DNA of 12,969 bases from Bacilli bacterium. Lineage in GTDB: Bacteria > Bacillota_I > Bacilli_A > RF39 > UBA660. The notes under the pieces are model-generated. The model was not told the DNA's origin. It made no database searches and saw only the letters and a program-made list of their open reading frames with translations. Every line of letters starts with the position of its first letter. Within the stretch, counting starts at the first letter, position 1. The translations under genes were made by a program, and so were the position numbers. The DNA lies in contig JAAVYQ010000027.1 of the NCBI GenBank assembly GCA_022791215.1, forward strand, positions 1 through 12,969. The letters are read 5' to 3'. This document shows positions 1-7,021 of this stretch, piece by piece.

Positions 1-1286
1 AAGCAAGAGTTAATGGAAAAGAAGTAAAAATAGAAAAAGTTGACAATGGATTTATGGCAATTAAAATAAACAAAGGGAAAAATAACATCGAATTTAAATA
101 TACTACACCAGGACTTTTAATAGGTATAATAATTTCGACTATATCATTAGTATTTTACATTATCTATTTAATAAAAAATAAATTAACAAAAGAAAAATCG
201 CAATATAAAAAAATAATATTTTTCGCTTATGATTTAAATGTTGGTGGGATTGAAAAAGCACTAATAAACTTACTAAACGAATTAGTGAACGAATATGAAA
301 TAACATTAGTCTTAGAAAAAAATGAAGGAACATTAAAACCATTTTTAACAAAAGAGGTAAAAATTATCGAGCATAAAGTATCTACATTAAAAATTACAAT
401 ACTAAGAAAAGCAATAAATTATACAAGAAGACTAATATTTACACTAAAACACAAAAATAAATATGACTTTTCGTGTGCTTACGCTACATATCTATACTCA
501 GCAGTAAAACTATCATTAATAAGTAGCCAAAACAATTCAATATATGTTCATTCAGATTATGCTAATCTTTATAATGAAAAAGACTTCAAAAATTTTTTTA
601 ACACGAGATTTATAAATAAATTTAGAACCATAATATTTGTATCTAATCAAAGCGAAGAGAACTTTATAAAATATTATCCAAATCTAAAAGAAAAGACAAA
701 AGTAATAAATAACATTGTAAATTACTTAGATATAATAAATAAAAGTAAAGAGCCTATAAATATAAAAAAAGAAAAAGATGATATAACATTTGCCTTTGTA
801 GGAAGACTTGAAGAAGAATCAAAAAAAATCTCGCGTTTACTAGAATGCTTCAACATACTAATAAAAAACAACAAGAATATAAAGTTATGGATAATAGGCG
901 ATGGAACTGAATACAAAACAGCAGAAAATTACATAGAACAAAATAATTTAAAAGAAAACATAAAATTATTAGGAATGCACACAAATCCATATAAATATAT
1001 GCAACAAGTAAATTACATAATATTAACTTCAGACTATGAAGGATTTCCTGTGATATATAATGAAGCTGCAATACTAGGTAAACCAGTTTTTTCCACATTA
1101 GACATATCAGATGATTACTATGAAATAGAAAAAGGCCATGGATTTATAATACCAAAAGATCCATACTTAATGGCAAACAAAATAACTGAAATAATAAAAA
1201 CGAAACCAAAAGTAGAAACGACAAACTTTAAAGAATTAAACAAAATAAGACTAAATGAACTAAAAAAGATAATAGAAGAAAAATAA
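1..1286 (+). CDS. YfhO-like membrane protein C-terminus fused to GT4 glycosyltransferase (5' partial)
   Basis: The reading frame is open to the left edge (first full codon at 3), so the gene begins outside the window. Codons before about 185 resemble the end of YfhO-family proteins: a small beta-rich stretch with the motifs VNGKEV, NGFMAI and IEFKYTTPG, then one hydrophobic helix (about 108-173) and a basic tail. From about 206 a cytoplasmic GT4 (GT-B fold) domain starts, with the donor-fold motif NVGGIEKALINLL, the FVGRLEEESKK loop, and an E-x7-E pair whose Glu codons are at 1038 and 1062. Known YfhO proteins transfer sugars from undecaprenyl phosphate to teichoic acid outside the membrane; GT4 enzymes use nucleotide or phospho-sugars inside. 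The fused protein would therefore have one activity on each face (inference). ATG 54 is not a convincing start: it lies inside the YfhO-like part and has no ribosome binding site. The stop is followed 13 nt later by the next gene. Confidence 0.82.
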   Translation, partial: ARVNGKEVKIEKVDNGFMAIKINKGKNNIEFKYTTPGLLIGIIISTISLVFYIIYLIKNKLTKEKSQYKKIIFFAYDLNVGGIEKALINLLNELVNEYEITLVLEKNEGTLKPFLTKEVKIIEHKVSTLKITILRKAINYTRRLIFTLKHKNKYDFSCAYATYLYSAVKLSLISSQNNSIYVHSDYANLYNEKDFKNFFNTRFINKFRTIIFVSNQSEENFIKYYPNLKEKTKVINNIVNYLDIINKSKEPINIKKEKDDITFAFVGRLEEESKKISRLLECFNILIKNNKNIKLWIIGDGTEYKTAENYIEQNNLKENIKLLGMHTNPYKYMQQVNYIILTSDYEGFPVIYNEAAILGKPVFSTLDISDDYYEIEKGHGFIIPKDPYLMANKITEIIKTKPKVETTNFKELNKIRLNELKKIIEEK

Positions 1287-1299
1287 TAATGGAGGAAAA

Positions 1300-2193
1300 A
1301 TGAAATTTAGTATAATAATCCCAGTTTACAACACTGAGAAATATTTAAAAAGATGTATAGAAAGTGTATTAAATCAAACATACCAAAACTTTGAAATAAT
1401 AATAATTAACGATGGATCAAAAGACAAAAGTGAAGAAATACTTAAAAACTATGAAACAAATACAAAAATAAAAATAATAAAACAAATAAACCATGGTGTA
1501 AGTTATTCTAGAAACGTTGGCATACAAAAAGCAAAAGGAGACTACATAATTTTTTTAGACAGTGATGATTTATTAGAAAAAGATTTGCTAGAAACAATTA
1601 ATAAAAATACAAACAATGAAGACATGATAAAATTTTCTTATTGTGATTTAAAAAATAATGAAAAAATAAAAAGAGGAACTATAACATTTAATAATCTTAC
1701 TGGAAAAGAAGCATTCAAAAAATTAGTAGAATCAAAAACAATGTTTGAAATGGCATGGCTATATGCATATAAAAAATCATACATGCAAAAATATAAATTT
1801 GAAATAGGAAAATATCATGAAGACCTTGGATTAATACCCTTAATGATAAACAAAACAAAAAGCATAACATCGATAAATTACAATGGCTACATATATAATA
1901 GAGACAATGAGACTAGTATAACAAGTTACACTGGAGACAAAAAAGAATACAAAAAAGCATTAGACGTATTATACTTCTTCAAAAAAATAAAAAGCCAAGA
2001 AAAAGATAAATATCTATTAAGTTTTTATGCAAATGCAGTAATATTAAAAGAAAGTAGTTTAAGTGGCGAAAACAAAAAAGAATATTCAAAAGAGATAAAA
2101 AAAGAAAAAATATACAATTACATATTAGATAATACAATAAAAAGAAAAATAAAAAAAATAATAATAAAAGCAAAATATATATTCACAAAATAA
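1300..2193 (+). CDS. GT2 family glycosyltransferase
   Basis: A 297-residue inverting GT-A glycosyltransferase, probably cytoplasmic and membrane-associated, adding a sugar from a nucleotide donor to a lipid- or glycan-linked acceptor. The sequence begins with the typical SIIIPVYNTEKYL strand, has the NDGS nucleotide-binding motif at residues 37-40, the metal-binding D87-S-D-D90 (DxD) motif, and an H-E-D motif at 173-175 in the position of the family's catalytic base. It resembles the EpsJ/WaaB-type 'PVYNTEKYL' group of capsule and teichoic-acid transferases, but substrate cannot be assigned. The very basic C-terminus (KRKIKK...) could bind the membrane. GGAGG at 1291-1295 sits only four bases before ATG. 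It lies 13 nt after the YfhO-GT4 gene and 27 nt before the UbiA gene, so all are probably co-transcribed. Confidence 0.9.
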   Translation: MKFSIIIPVYNTEKYLKRCIESVLNQTYQNFEIIIINDGSKDKSEEILKNYETNTKIKIIKQINHGVSYSRNVGIQKAKGDYIIFLDSDDLLEKDLLETINKNTNNEDMIKFSYCDLKNNEKIKRGTITFNNLTGKEAFKKLVESKTMFEMAWLYAYKKSYMQKYKFEIGKYHEDLGLIPLMINKTKSITSINYNGYIYNRDNETSITSYTGDKKEYKKALDVLYFFKKIKSQEKDKYLLSFYANAVILKESSLSGENKKEYSKEIKKEKIYNYILDNTIKRKIKKIIIKAKYIFTK

Positions 2194-2220
2194 AAAACTA
2201 TCTCATAGAAGGAGAAAACG

Positions 2221-3063
2221 ATGAAATATTTAAAACTAATAAGAATAAAACATTGGATAAAAAACATCCTAATATTTTTACCAATAATATGTGCTGGACT
2301 ACTAAACATAAATACAATAACAAAAACAGCATTAGGAGTACTATCATTCTCATTAATGTCATCATTCATATACATAATAAATGACATAAAAGACATAGAA
2401 AAAGATAAGAACCATCCTAGAAAAAAGAATAGACCACTAGCGAGTGGAATTATCAAAAAGCAAACAGCAATTATTATTGCTGTAGTAATGCTTATTCTAT
2501 CATTAAGCATTACTATAATAATAAATAAAAACATTACAAACCCATCGCTCTACATTCTAATATCATACATGATAATAAACCTAGCATATAGTTTAGGACT
2601 AAAAAATGTAGCCATAATAGATGTAGCATTATTAGCATCAGGCTTCATACTAAGAGTATACTATGGAGCAGCAATATTTAACATAGAAGTATCCAATTGG
2701 CTTTTCCTAACCATACTAAATGCATCACTTTTCTTAGGACTAGGCAAACGAAGAAAAGAATTAATAAACACAAAGAACTCTAGAATAGTATTAAAAGATT
2801 ACAACGAATCATTTCTAGAAAAATTTCAATATCTAACATTAACCTTAACACTAGTATTCTACTCACTATGGACGATCGAACAAAACATAAAATACTTATA
2901 CATAACAATACCATTACTAATGTTAATATTCATGAAATACTGTTTATACATAGAAAAAAACGATGAAGGAGACCCGATAACAATACTATTTGAAGACAAA
3001 ACACTAATAATGTTATGCCTAATCTATGGGATCTCAATGCTCGTATTCTTGGTGGTGCTATAA
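2221..3063 (+). CDS. UbiA-family polyprenyl-phosphate phosphoribosyltransferase (DPPR synthase-like)
   Basis: A 280-residue integral membrane protein with about eight or nine hydrophobic segments. The UbiA Asp-rich signature NDxxDxxxD is at residues 54-62, followed by HPRKKNRPLASG, the form seen in the decaprenyl-phosphate phosphoribosyltransferase branch (mycobacterial Rv3806c) and not in ubiquinone or menaquinone enzymes. A second conserved block includes YSLGLKN, D134 and the FILRVYYGA segment, and G-K-R-R-K-E at 175-180 lies in a cytoplasmic loop. By family knowledge it transfers 5-phosphoribose from PRPP to a polyprenyl phosphate, giving a lipid-linked phosphopentose. The adjoining HAD phosphatase supports this. 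GGAG at 2211-2214 lies six bases before ATG. Alternative: another aromatic prenyltransferase, which the motifs make unlikely. The final sugar (ribose or arabinose) is not determined here. Confidence 0.87.
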   Translation: MKYLKLIRIKHWIKNILIFLPIICAGLLNINTITKTALGVLSFSLMSSFIYIINDIKDIEKDKNHPRKKNRPLASGIIKKQTAIIIAVVMLILSLSITIIINKNITNPSLYILISYMIINLAYSLGLKNVAIIDVALLASGFILRVYYGAAIFNIEVSNWLFLTILNASLFLGLGKRRKELINTKNSRIVLKDYNESFLEKFQYLTLTLTLVFYSLWTIEQNIKYLYITIPLLMLIFMKYCLYIEKNDEGDPITILFEDKTLIMLCLIYGISMLVFLVVL

Positions 3064-3624
3064 ATGAACATATATGATTTTGATGGAACAATATATGATG
3101 GAGACTCAAGTATAGACTTCTTCAAATATGCTATACATAGAAACAAGAAATGTTTACTAATCTTACCTAAATTTTTTATAAGCACAATTCTATACATAAC
3201 AAGAATAAAAAATAAAGAATACTTAAAATCAAGTTTTTATAGCTTTGTAAAACATATAAAAAATATAGACGAAATCATAGAAGACTTTTATAAAGAGAAC
3301 CAGCACAAAATAAAAGAATACTATATAAAACAAAAAGAACCTACAGACATAATCATAACTGCAGGAGCCGAATTTATAATCGAGCCATTCAAAAAAGCAT
3401 TAGGCTTCAAACTAATAGGAACAAAAGTAAACAAGAAAACGGGAAAATTAGAAAGCAAGAACTGTCATGACGAAGAAAAAGTAAAAAGACTAAAAGAAGA
3501 AGGAATAACAAGTTGCAAAAACTTCTATTCAGATTCTAACAGTGACACACCACTCACAAAAATAGCAGAACAAAGTTATAAAGTAAAAGGAAAAGAAATA
3601 ACAAAATGGGAAGAAGTAAAATAA
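3064..3624 (+). CDS. HAD-IB family phosphatase, predicted partner of the UbiA enzyme
   Basis: A 186-residue HAD-superfamily hydrolase of the phosphoserine-phosphatase type. Motif I is D5-F-D7-G-T with the nucleophile and general acid Asp; motif II is in ITAG (Thr99); the conserved Lys is about Lys139 (DEEKVKRL); motif IV is SDSNSD with Asp157 and Asp161 binding Mg2+. Residues about 31-47 in the cap are hydrophobic, which could bring it to the membrane. The ATG directly abuts the UbiA stop codon (TAAATG), so translation is probably coupled. Inference: it removes the 5-phosphate from polyprenyl-phospho-phosphoribose, the step done by an unrelated PAP2 phosphatase in mycobacteria. HAD and UbiA domains are also known as neighbours or fusions in other bacteria. 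A generic small-molecule phosphatase cannot be excluded. Confidence 0.85.
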   Translation: MNIYDFDGTIYDGDSSIDFFKYAIHRNKKCLLILPKFFISTILYITRIKNKEYLKSSFYSFVKHIKNIDEIIEDFYKENQHKIKEYYIKQKEPTDIIITAGAEFIIEPFKKALGFKLIGTKVNKKTGKLESKNCHDEEKVKRLKEEGITSCKNFYSDSNSDTPLTKIAEQSYKVKGKEITKWEEVK

Positions 3625-3639
3625 CTAAGGAATAATTAA

Positions 3640-3778
3640 ACCATTTATGAAGATAATATTCAAGTTCAAAATACGAAACAAAGGTGAATAAACAACAATT
3701 TATACACAATATAAAAATTTATAGTCAAGTTATCCACAACATAACTTGAATTTCTTTATATATAGACTAATAAATGGT
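3640..3778. repeat. Nested inverted repeats in the 3625-3807 intergenic region
   Basis: Three inverted pairs are visible. The outer arms are ACCATTTAT (3640-3648) and ATAAATGGT (3770-3778). The inner arms are ATTCAAGTT (3658-3666) and AACTTGAAT (3743-3751). A third left arm TCAAGTTA (3725-3732) pairs with TAACTTGA (3742-3749), so two alternative stems share the same right arm. The 25-nt hairpin 3725-3749 is followed by a T-rich stretch (3751-3757) and could end transcription from the HAD gene. The function of the set is unknown, and some pairing is expected by chance in DNA this AT-rich. Confidence 0.5.
3700..3738 (+). promoter_or_regulatory. Pair of DnaA-box-like sites
   Basis: TTATACACA (3700-3708) and TTATCCACA (3730-3738) both match the TTATNCACA DnaA-box consensus exactly, in the same orientation and 30 bp apart start to start. 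They lie about 40 bp upstream of the promoter for the GT4-Alg14 gene. No replication genes are nearby, so control of transcription by DnaA, or chance, is more likely than an origin. The second site overlaps the 3725-3749 hairpin. Confidence 0.4.
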
Positions 3779-3783
3779 ATAAT
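3755..3783 (+). promoter_or_regulatory. Extended -10 promoter for the GT4-Alg14 operon
   Basis: A perfect TATAAT at 3778-3783 is preceded by the extended -10 element TGG (3775-3777). A weak -35 (TTTATA, 3755-3760) is placed 17 bp upstream. Transcription would begin near 3790, giving a short leader before the GAGGTGA ribosome binding site at 3796-3802. Confidence 0.6.
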
Positions 3784-3807
3784 AAATATATAAATGAGGT
3801 GACTAAA

Positions 3808-5406
3808 GTGAAAAAAATAACAATACTATCGCAACATTTAGGGGTAGGAGGAATCGAAAAATACATATCATCACTGACAAAAATGTTAGAAAAAGAATAT
3901 GAAATTGAGTTAATAATAACATACAACATAAAAGAAACTCCTAAATTTTTATTCAACGAAAAAATAAAAATAAAATATCTTATTGACGACTATCCAAACA
4001 AAGACGAGATCAAACGTGCAATAAGAAGAAAAAAGCCATTAGCATTTATAAAAGAGTCACTAAAAGCGATAAAATTATATTATTTAAAAAAAGTACGAAT
4101 AAAAAAAACGATAAAAGAATTAGAAAGTGATTACCTAATCACTACAAGACTATACGAAACAAAAAAAGCGAATAAATTACTAAGAAAAAAGAACATAGTA
4201 AAAATACATACAGAACATAACTATCCAACAAGAAAATATAGAAGAAAGTTAATAAAACACACAAAAAACTATGATAAAATAGTAGTAGTAAATAAAGAAA
4301 TAGAGAACATATATAAAAAAGAAATCGGGCAAAAAGTAGACTACATACCAAACTTTATAAACGAGGTAAGTCCAAAAAAATCTAAATTAACGGACAAAAA
4401 CATTATAGCGGTAGGAAGATTATCAAAAGAAAAAGGATTTCTAGACTTAATAGAAATAATGTCAATAGTAGTAAAACAAGATCCTAGTATAACACTTACA
4501 CTAGTTGGAGACGGAACTGAAAAGCATAAAATAATAAAAAAAATAAAAGACTTGCACTTAGAAAAAAATGTAATACTAACAGGATACCTAAACCAATATG
4601 AAATAGAAGAAAAAATGATAAACAGCAGTATATATGCAATGACAAGTATAAAAGAATCATTTGGACTAGTATTATTAGAAGCGATGAACATAGGCCTACC
4701 AATAATAGGATTCGACTCATCATCAGGAGCAAGAGACTTATTAAAAGACACAGGAATACTAATAAAAGAAAGAAACAAAGAAGAATTTGCAAACAAAATA
4801 ATAAGTTTACTAAACAGTAAAAAAGAATTACAAGAACTAAGTAAAAAATCCAAAGAGAAAGTCAGCAAATACACTACAAAAACAATAAAAAAAGACTGGA
4901 TAAAAGTATTAAAAGATGTAGAAATAAGAAGTACCAAAAAAGTGATGTTCATATCATCAACAGGCGGGCATTTAAACGAGATGCTAATGTTAAAAACAAT
5001 GTTTAAAAAATACCCATTCATGCTAATAACAGAAAACACATCATCAAATAAAAGTTTAAAAGAGAAATACGGAACAAGAACAGTAAAATACCTAATATAT
5101 GGAACAAGAAAACATATAATATTATATCCATTTAAACTAGGTATCAACTGTTTTAAAAGTTTGTACTACTTTATAAAATTTAGACCTGACTTTGTACTTA
5201 CTACAGGGGCGCACACAGCAGGACCTATGTGTTGCATAGCGCACATATTTAAAAAGAAAGTCATATACATAGAAACATTTGCTAATAGTGAAACCAAAAC
5301 AGTAACAGGAAGTTTAGTATACAAATTTGCAGACCTATTCATAGTACAGTGGAAAAGTATGCTAGAAAAATATGAAAATGCGACATATGGAGGTTGGATA
5401 TATTGA
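3808..5406 (+). CDS. GT4 glycosyltransferase fused to a PssD/Alg14-like domain
   Basis: A 532-residue fusion. Residues 1 to about 370 are a GT4 transferase: LGVGGIEKYISSL at 11-23, AVGRLSKEKGF as the phosphate-binding loop, and the E-x7-E pair Glu283/Glu291. Residues from about 376 to the end form a complete Alg14/PssD/Cps14F-like domain: a beta strand then STGGH (384-388), the LTTGAHTAGP block, and the typical ending TVTGSLVYKFADLFIVQW...YGGWIY. In known systems PssD/Alg14 anchors and activates the PssE/Alg13 catalytic subunit at the membrane, and that subunit is the next, overlapping gene. The fusion would hold two successive sugar-transfer steps in one complex (inference). GTG 3808 is chosen as start because GAGGTGA (3796-3802) is correctly spaced from it; the in-frame GTG at 3799 lies inside that site. 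Confidence 0.9.
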   Translation: MKKITILSQHLGVGGIEKYISSLTKMLEKEYEIELIITYNIKETPKFLFNEKIKIKYLIDDYPNKDEIKRAIRRKKPLAFIKESLKAIKLYYLKKVRIKKTIKELESDYLITTRLYETKKANKLLRKKNIVKIHTEHNYPTRKYRRKLIKHTKNYDKIVVVNKEIENIYKKEIGQKVDYIPNFINEVSPKKSKLTDKNIIAVGRLSKEKGFLDLIEIMSIVVKQDPSITLTLVGDGTEKHKIIKKIKDLHLEKNVILTGYLNQYEIEEKMINSSIYAMTSIKESFGLVLLEAMNIGLPIIGFDSSSGARDLLKDTGILIKERNKEEFANKIISLLNSKKELQELSKKSKEKVSKYTTKTIKKDWIKVLKDVEIRSTKKVMFISSTGGHLNEMLMLKTMFKKYPFMLITENTSSNKSLKEKYGTRTVKYLIYGTRKHIILYPFKLGINCFKSLYYFIKFRPDFVLTTGAHTAGPMCCIAHIFKKKVIYIETFANSETKTVTGSLVYKFADLFIVQWKSMLEKYENATYGGWIY

Positions 5407-5882
5407 TATTTGTAACAGTAGGAACACAAGATGTACCATTTGATAGACTAATAAAAGCAGTCTTAAAAGAAATAGAAACAGGAACAATAAAAGAAGAAGT
5501 AATAGTACAATGTGGCTGCACAAAAATAAAAACAGACAAAATGAAAATGGTAAACCTAATGGAAATGGAAGAATTTAAAAAAACCGTAAAAAATGCAAGT
5601 GTAATGATATCGCATGGAGGAGTAGGGACAATAATAGACGCATTAAATGCAAACAAAGTTGTAATTGTATGCCCAAGATTAGCAAAATACAAAGAGCACA
5701 CTAACGATCACCAACTACAAATAGTAAAAAAATTCAGTGATTTAGGATACATAATACCACTAAAAGACCCTAACAAACTTTCATCTGCATTAGAAGCAGC
5801 CAAAATATTCAAACCAAAAAAATATATAAGCAATACAGAAAACATGGTAAAACTAATAGAAAACTTTATAGACAATAACTAA
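5403..5882 (+). CDS. PssE/Alg13-like glycosyltransferase subunit (GT28 C-terminal fold)
   Basis: A 159-residue single-domain protein matching the short PssE/Cps14G/Alg13 family. It opens with IFVTVGTQDVPFDRLI, carries the nucleotide-sugar-binding MISHGGVGTIIDAL motif in the middle, and has the family's CPR...KEHTNDHQLQIV segment. These subunits are catalytically active only with their PssD/Alg14 partner, here the C-terminal domain of the preceding protein. The pair would add a hexose or N-acetylhexosamine to a lipid-linked sugar at the inner membrane face. The start is TTG at 5403, overlapping the upstream TGA by one-base-shifted coupling (TTGA), with GGAGG at 5389-5393 nine bases away. The in-frame TTG at 5394 is immediately next to that site and is less likely. 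Most relatives have GTH where this has GTQ, so that His is replaced. Confidence 0.9.
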   Translation: MIFVTVGTQDVPFDRLIKAVLKEIETGTIKEEVIVQCGCTKIKTDKMKMVNLMEMEEFKKTVKNASVMISHGGVGTIIDALNANKVVIVCPRLAKYKEHTNDHQLQIVKKFSDLGYIIPLKDPNKLSSALEAAKIFKPKKYISNTENMVKLIENFIDNN

Positions 5883-5903
5883 GGGCCTTATTTAGGCTTT
5901 TTC
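5883..5903 (+). terminator. Weak terminator-like hairpin after the PssE-like gene
   Basis: GCCT (5885-5888) and AGGC (5894-5897) form a short stem around TATTT, extendable by G-U and A-U pairs that reach into the stop codon, and a run of five T follows (5898-5902). Only four Watson-Crick pairs are strong, and the next gene starts 36 nt after it with no promoter that I can see, so partial read-through is likely. Confidence 0.45.
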
Positions 5904-5938
5904 AAATACCATAAAAAAGAAAAATAAAAGGAGAAAAA

Positions 5939-6991
5939 ATGAAAAAAATAGCAATATACATTAACGAACTAGGAATGGGAGGAATAGAAAAATCAGTAAT
6001 AAACTTAATAAACAAAATTGATACGAAAGAATACCAAATAGACCTATTTATATTTGGAGAAAATAACTTTTATGAATTACCAAAAAATGCAAAAATAATC
6101 AAACTAAAAAAACCATCATCACTATTAAGATTTTTGCCATTTAAAATAAGTCTAAAAATATATAAGCCAGAAATACCCAAAAAAGAATATGATTTAGCTA
6201 TAGACTTCGATAGTTATCAATTCCACACGGCAGCATGTGCGATAAAAACCAAAGCAAAAAAACGTGCAATATGGATACATAACGACATAAAAATAAAAAT
6301 AAAAGAAGAAATCAAATACAGAATACTATATTACTTCTTTAGAAAAAAATACGACTACTTTGACACATACTGTGCAGTATCAGAAGGTGCCTTAAAATCA
6401 TTTAAAGAACTAAAAGAAAAATCTAACAAAAAATACATGGTCATACCAAACTACATAAACACAGACGAAATAAAAGAAAAAATGAAAGAACCATGTGAAA
6501 TAAAAATAGACAAAAATAAAATAAACATTATAACAGTAGGAAGACTATGCCATCAAAAAGGAATAGACATAATGCTAAAAGAAATAAAAGAATTAACAAA
6601 ACATAGACAAGACTTTCACCTATACATAGTAGGAAGTGGAGAAGAAGAAGAAAAACTAAAAAAAGTAAAATGCGATTTAGAACTAGAAGAATATGTAACA
6701 TTCACAGGAGAAACCAAAAACCCATTCAAATATCTAAAAGAAATGGACTTATTTTACCTATCAAGTAGATACGAAGGACAAGGAATGGTATTACTAGAAG
6801 CACTGTCAGTAGGAATTGACGTATTAATTCCAACGCACTTAGAAAAATACTGTCCTATAATAAAAGCAGAAAAAAACATATTAAAATACTTAAAAGAATA
6901 CAAAAAACATAAAAAAAAGGAGTACAATCCATTAACGGAATACAATGAACAAATAACAAAAAAATTAGAAGAACTATTTACAAGCGAATAA
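5939..6991 (+). CDS. GT4 family glycosyltransferase
   Basis: A 350-residue cytoplasmic GT-B glycosyltransferase, likely adding a further sugar to the lipid-linked glycan. The N-terminal domain starts with IAIYINELGMGGIEKSVINLI, the glycine-rich motif shared with the two other GT4 domains in the window. The C-terminal donor domain has VGRLCHQKG (201-208) and the E-x7-E pair Glu279/Glu287 in SRYEGQGMVLLEA. After that pair the protein is shorter and more charged than usual for GT4: the expected 'G..pvi.td..G..e.i..g..G.lv' segment is reduced to a stretch around LIPTHLEKYCP, and the tail is Lys/Glu rich. It may be a divergent member. AGGAG at 5929-5933 is five bases before ATG. It lies 56 nt after the PssE-like gene, probably in the same unit by read-through. 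Confidence 0.88.
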   Translation: MKKIAIYINELGMGGIEKSVINLINKIDTKEYQIDLFIFGENNFYELPKNAKIIKLKKPSSLLRFLPFKISLKIYKPEIPKKEYDLAIDFDSYQFHTAACAIKTKAKKRAIWIHNDIKIKIKEEIKYRILYYFFRKKYDYFDTYCAVSEGALKSFKELKEKSNKKYMVIPNYINTDEIKEKMKEPCEIKIDKNKINIITVGRLCHQKGIDIMLKEIKELTKHRQDFHLYIVGSGEEEEKLKKVKCDLELEEYVTFTGETKNPFKYLKEMDLFYLSSRYEGQGMVLLEALSVGIDVLIPTHLEKYCPIIKAEKNILKYLKEYKKHKKKEYNPLTEYNEQITKKLEELFTSE

Positions 6992-7021
6992 AAACATCAC
7001 AAAAAATTCATATTAAATATC

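Noticed and set aside
54..56. ATG 54 as the start of a 410-residue glycosyltransferase
   Set aside because: It is inside the conserved YfhO-like segment, the frame is open upstream to the window edge with YfhO-like residues, and no ribosome binding site precedes it.
3700..3738. A chromosome replication origin at the DnaA boxes
   Set aside because: Only two boxes, no dnaA, dnaN or other origin genes, and no long cluster of sites.
3799..3801. GTG 3799 as the start of the GT4-Alg14 gene
   Set aside because: It lies within the GAGGTGA ribosome binding site; GTG 3808 is correctly spaced and gives the usual MKKITIL start.
4341..5147. Long minus-strand open frame opposite the GT4-Alg14 gene
   Set aside because: Its composition is that of a complement shadow (Ser/Phe/Ile rich, no domain), and the + strand protein is clearly conserved. 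The same holds for the other minus-strand frames, including those opposite nifJ and recG.
5394..5396. TTG 5394 as the start of the PssE-like gene
   Set aside because: It directly abuts GGAGG (5389-5393), leaving no spacing; TTG 5403 gives MIFVTVGT, the typical start of the family.
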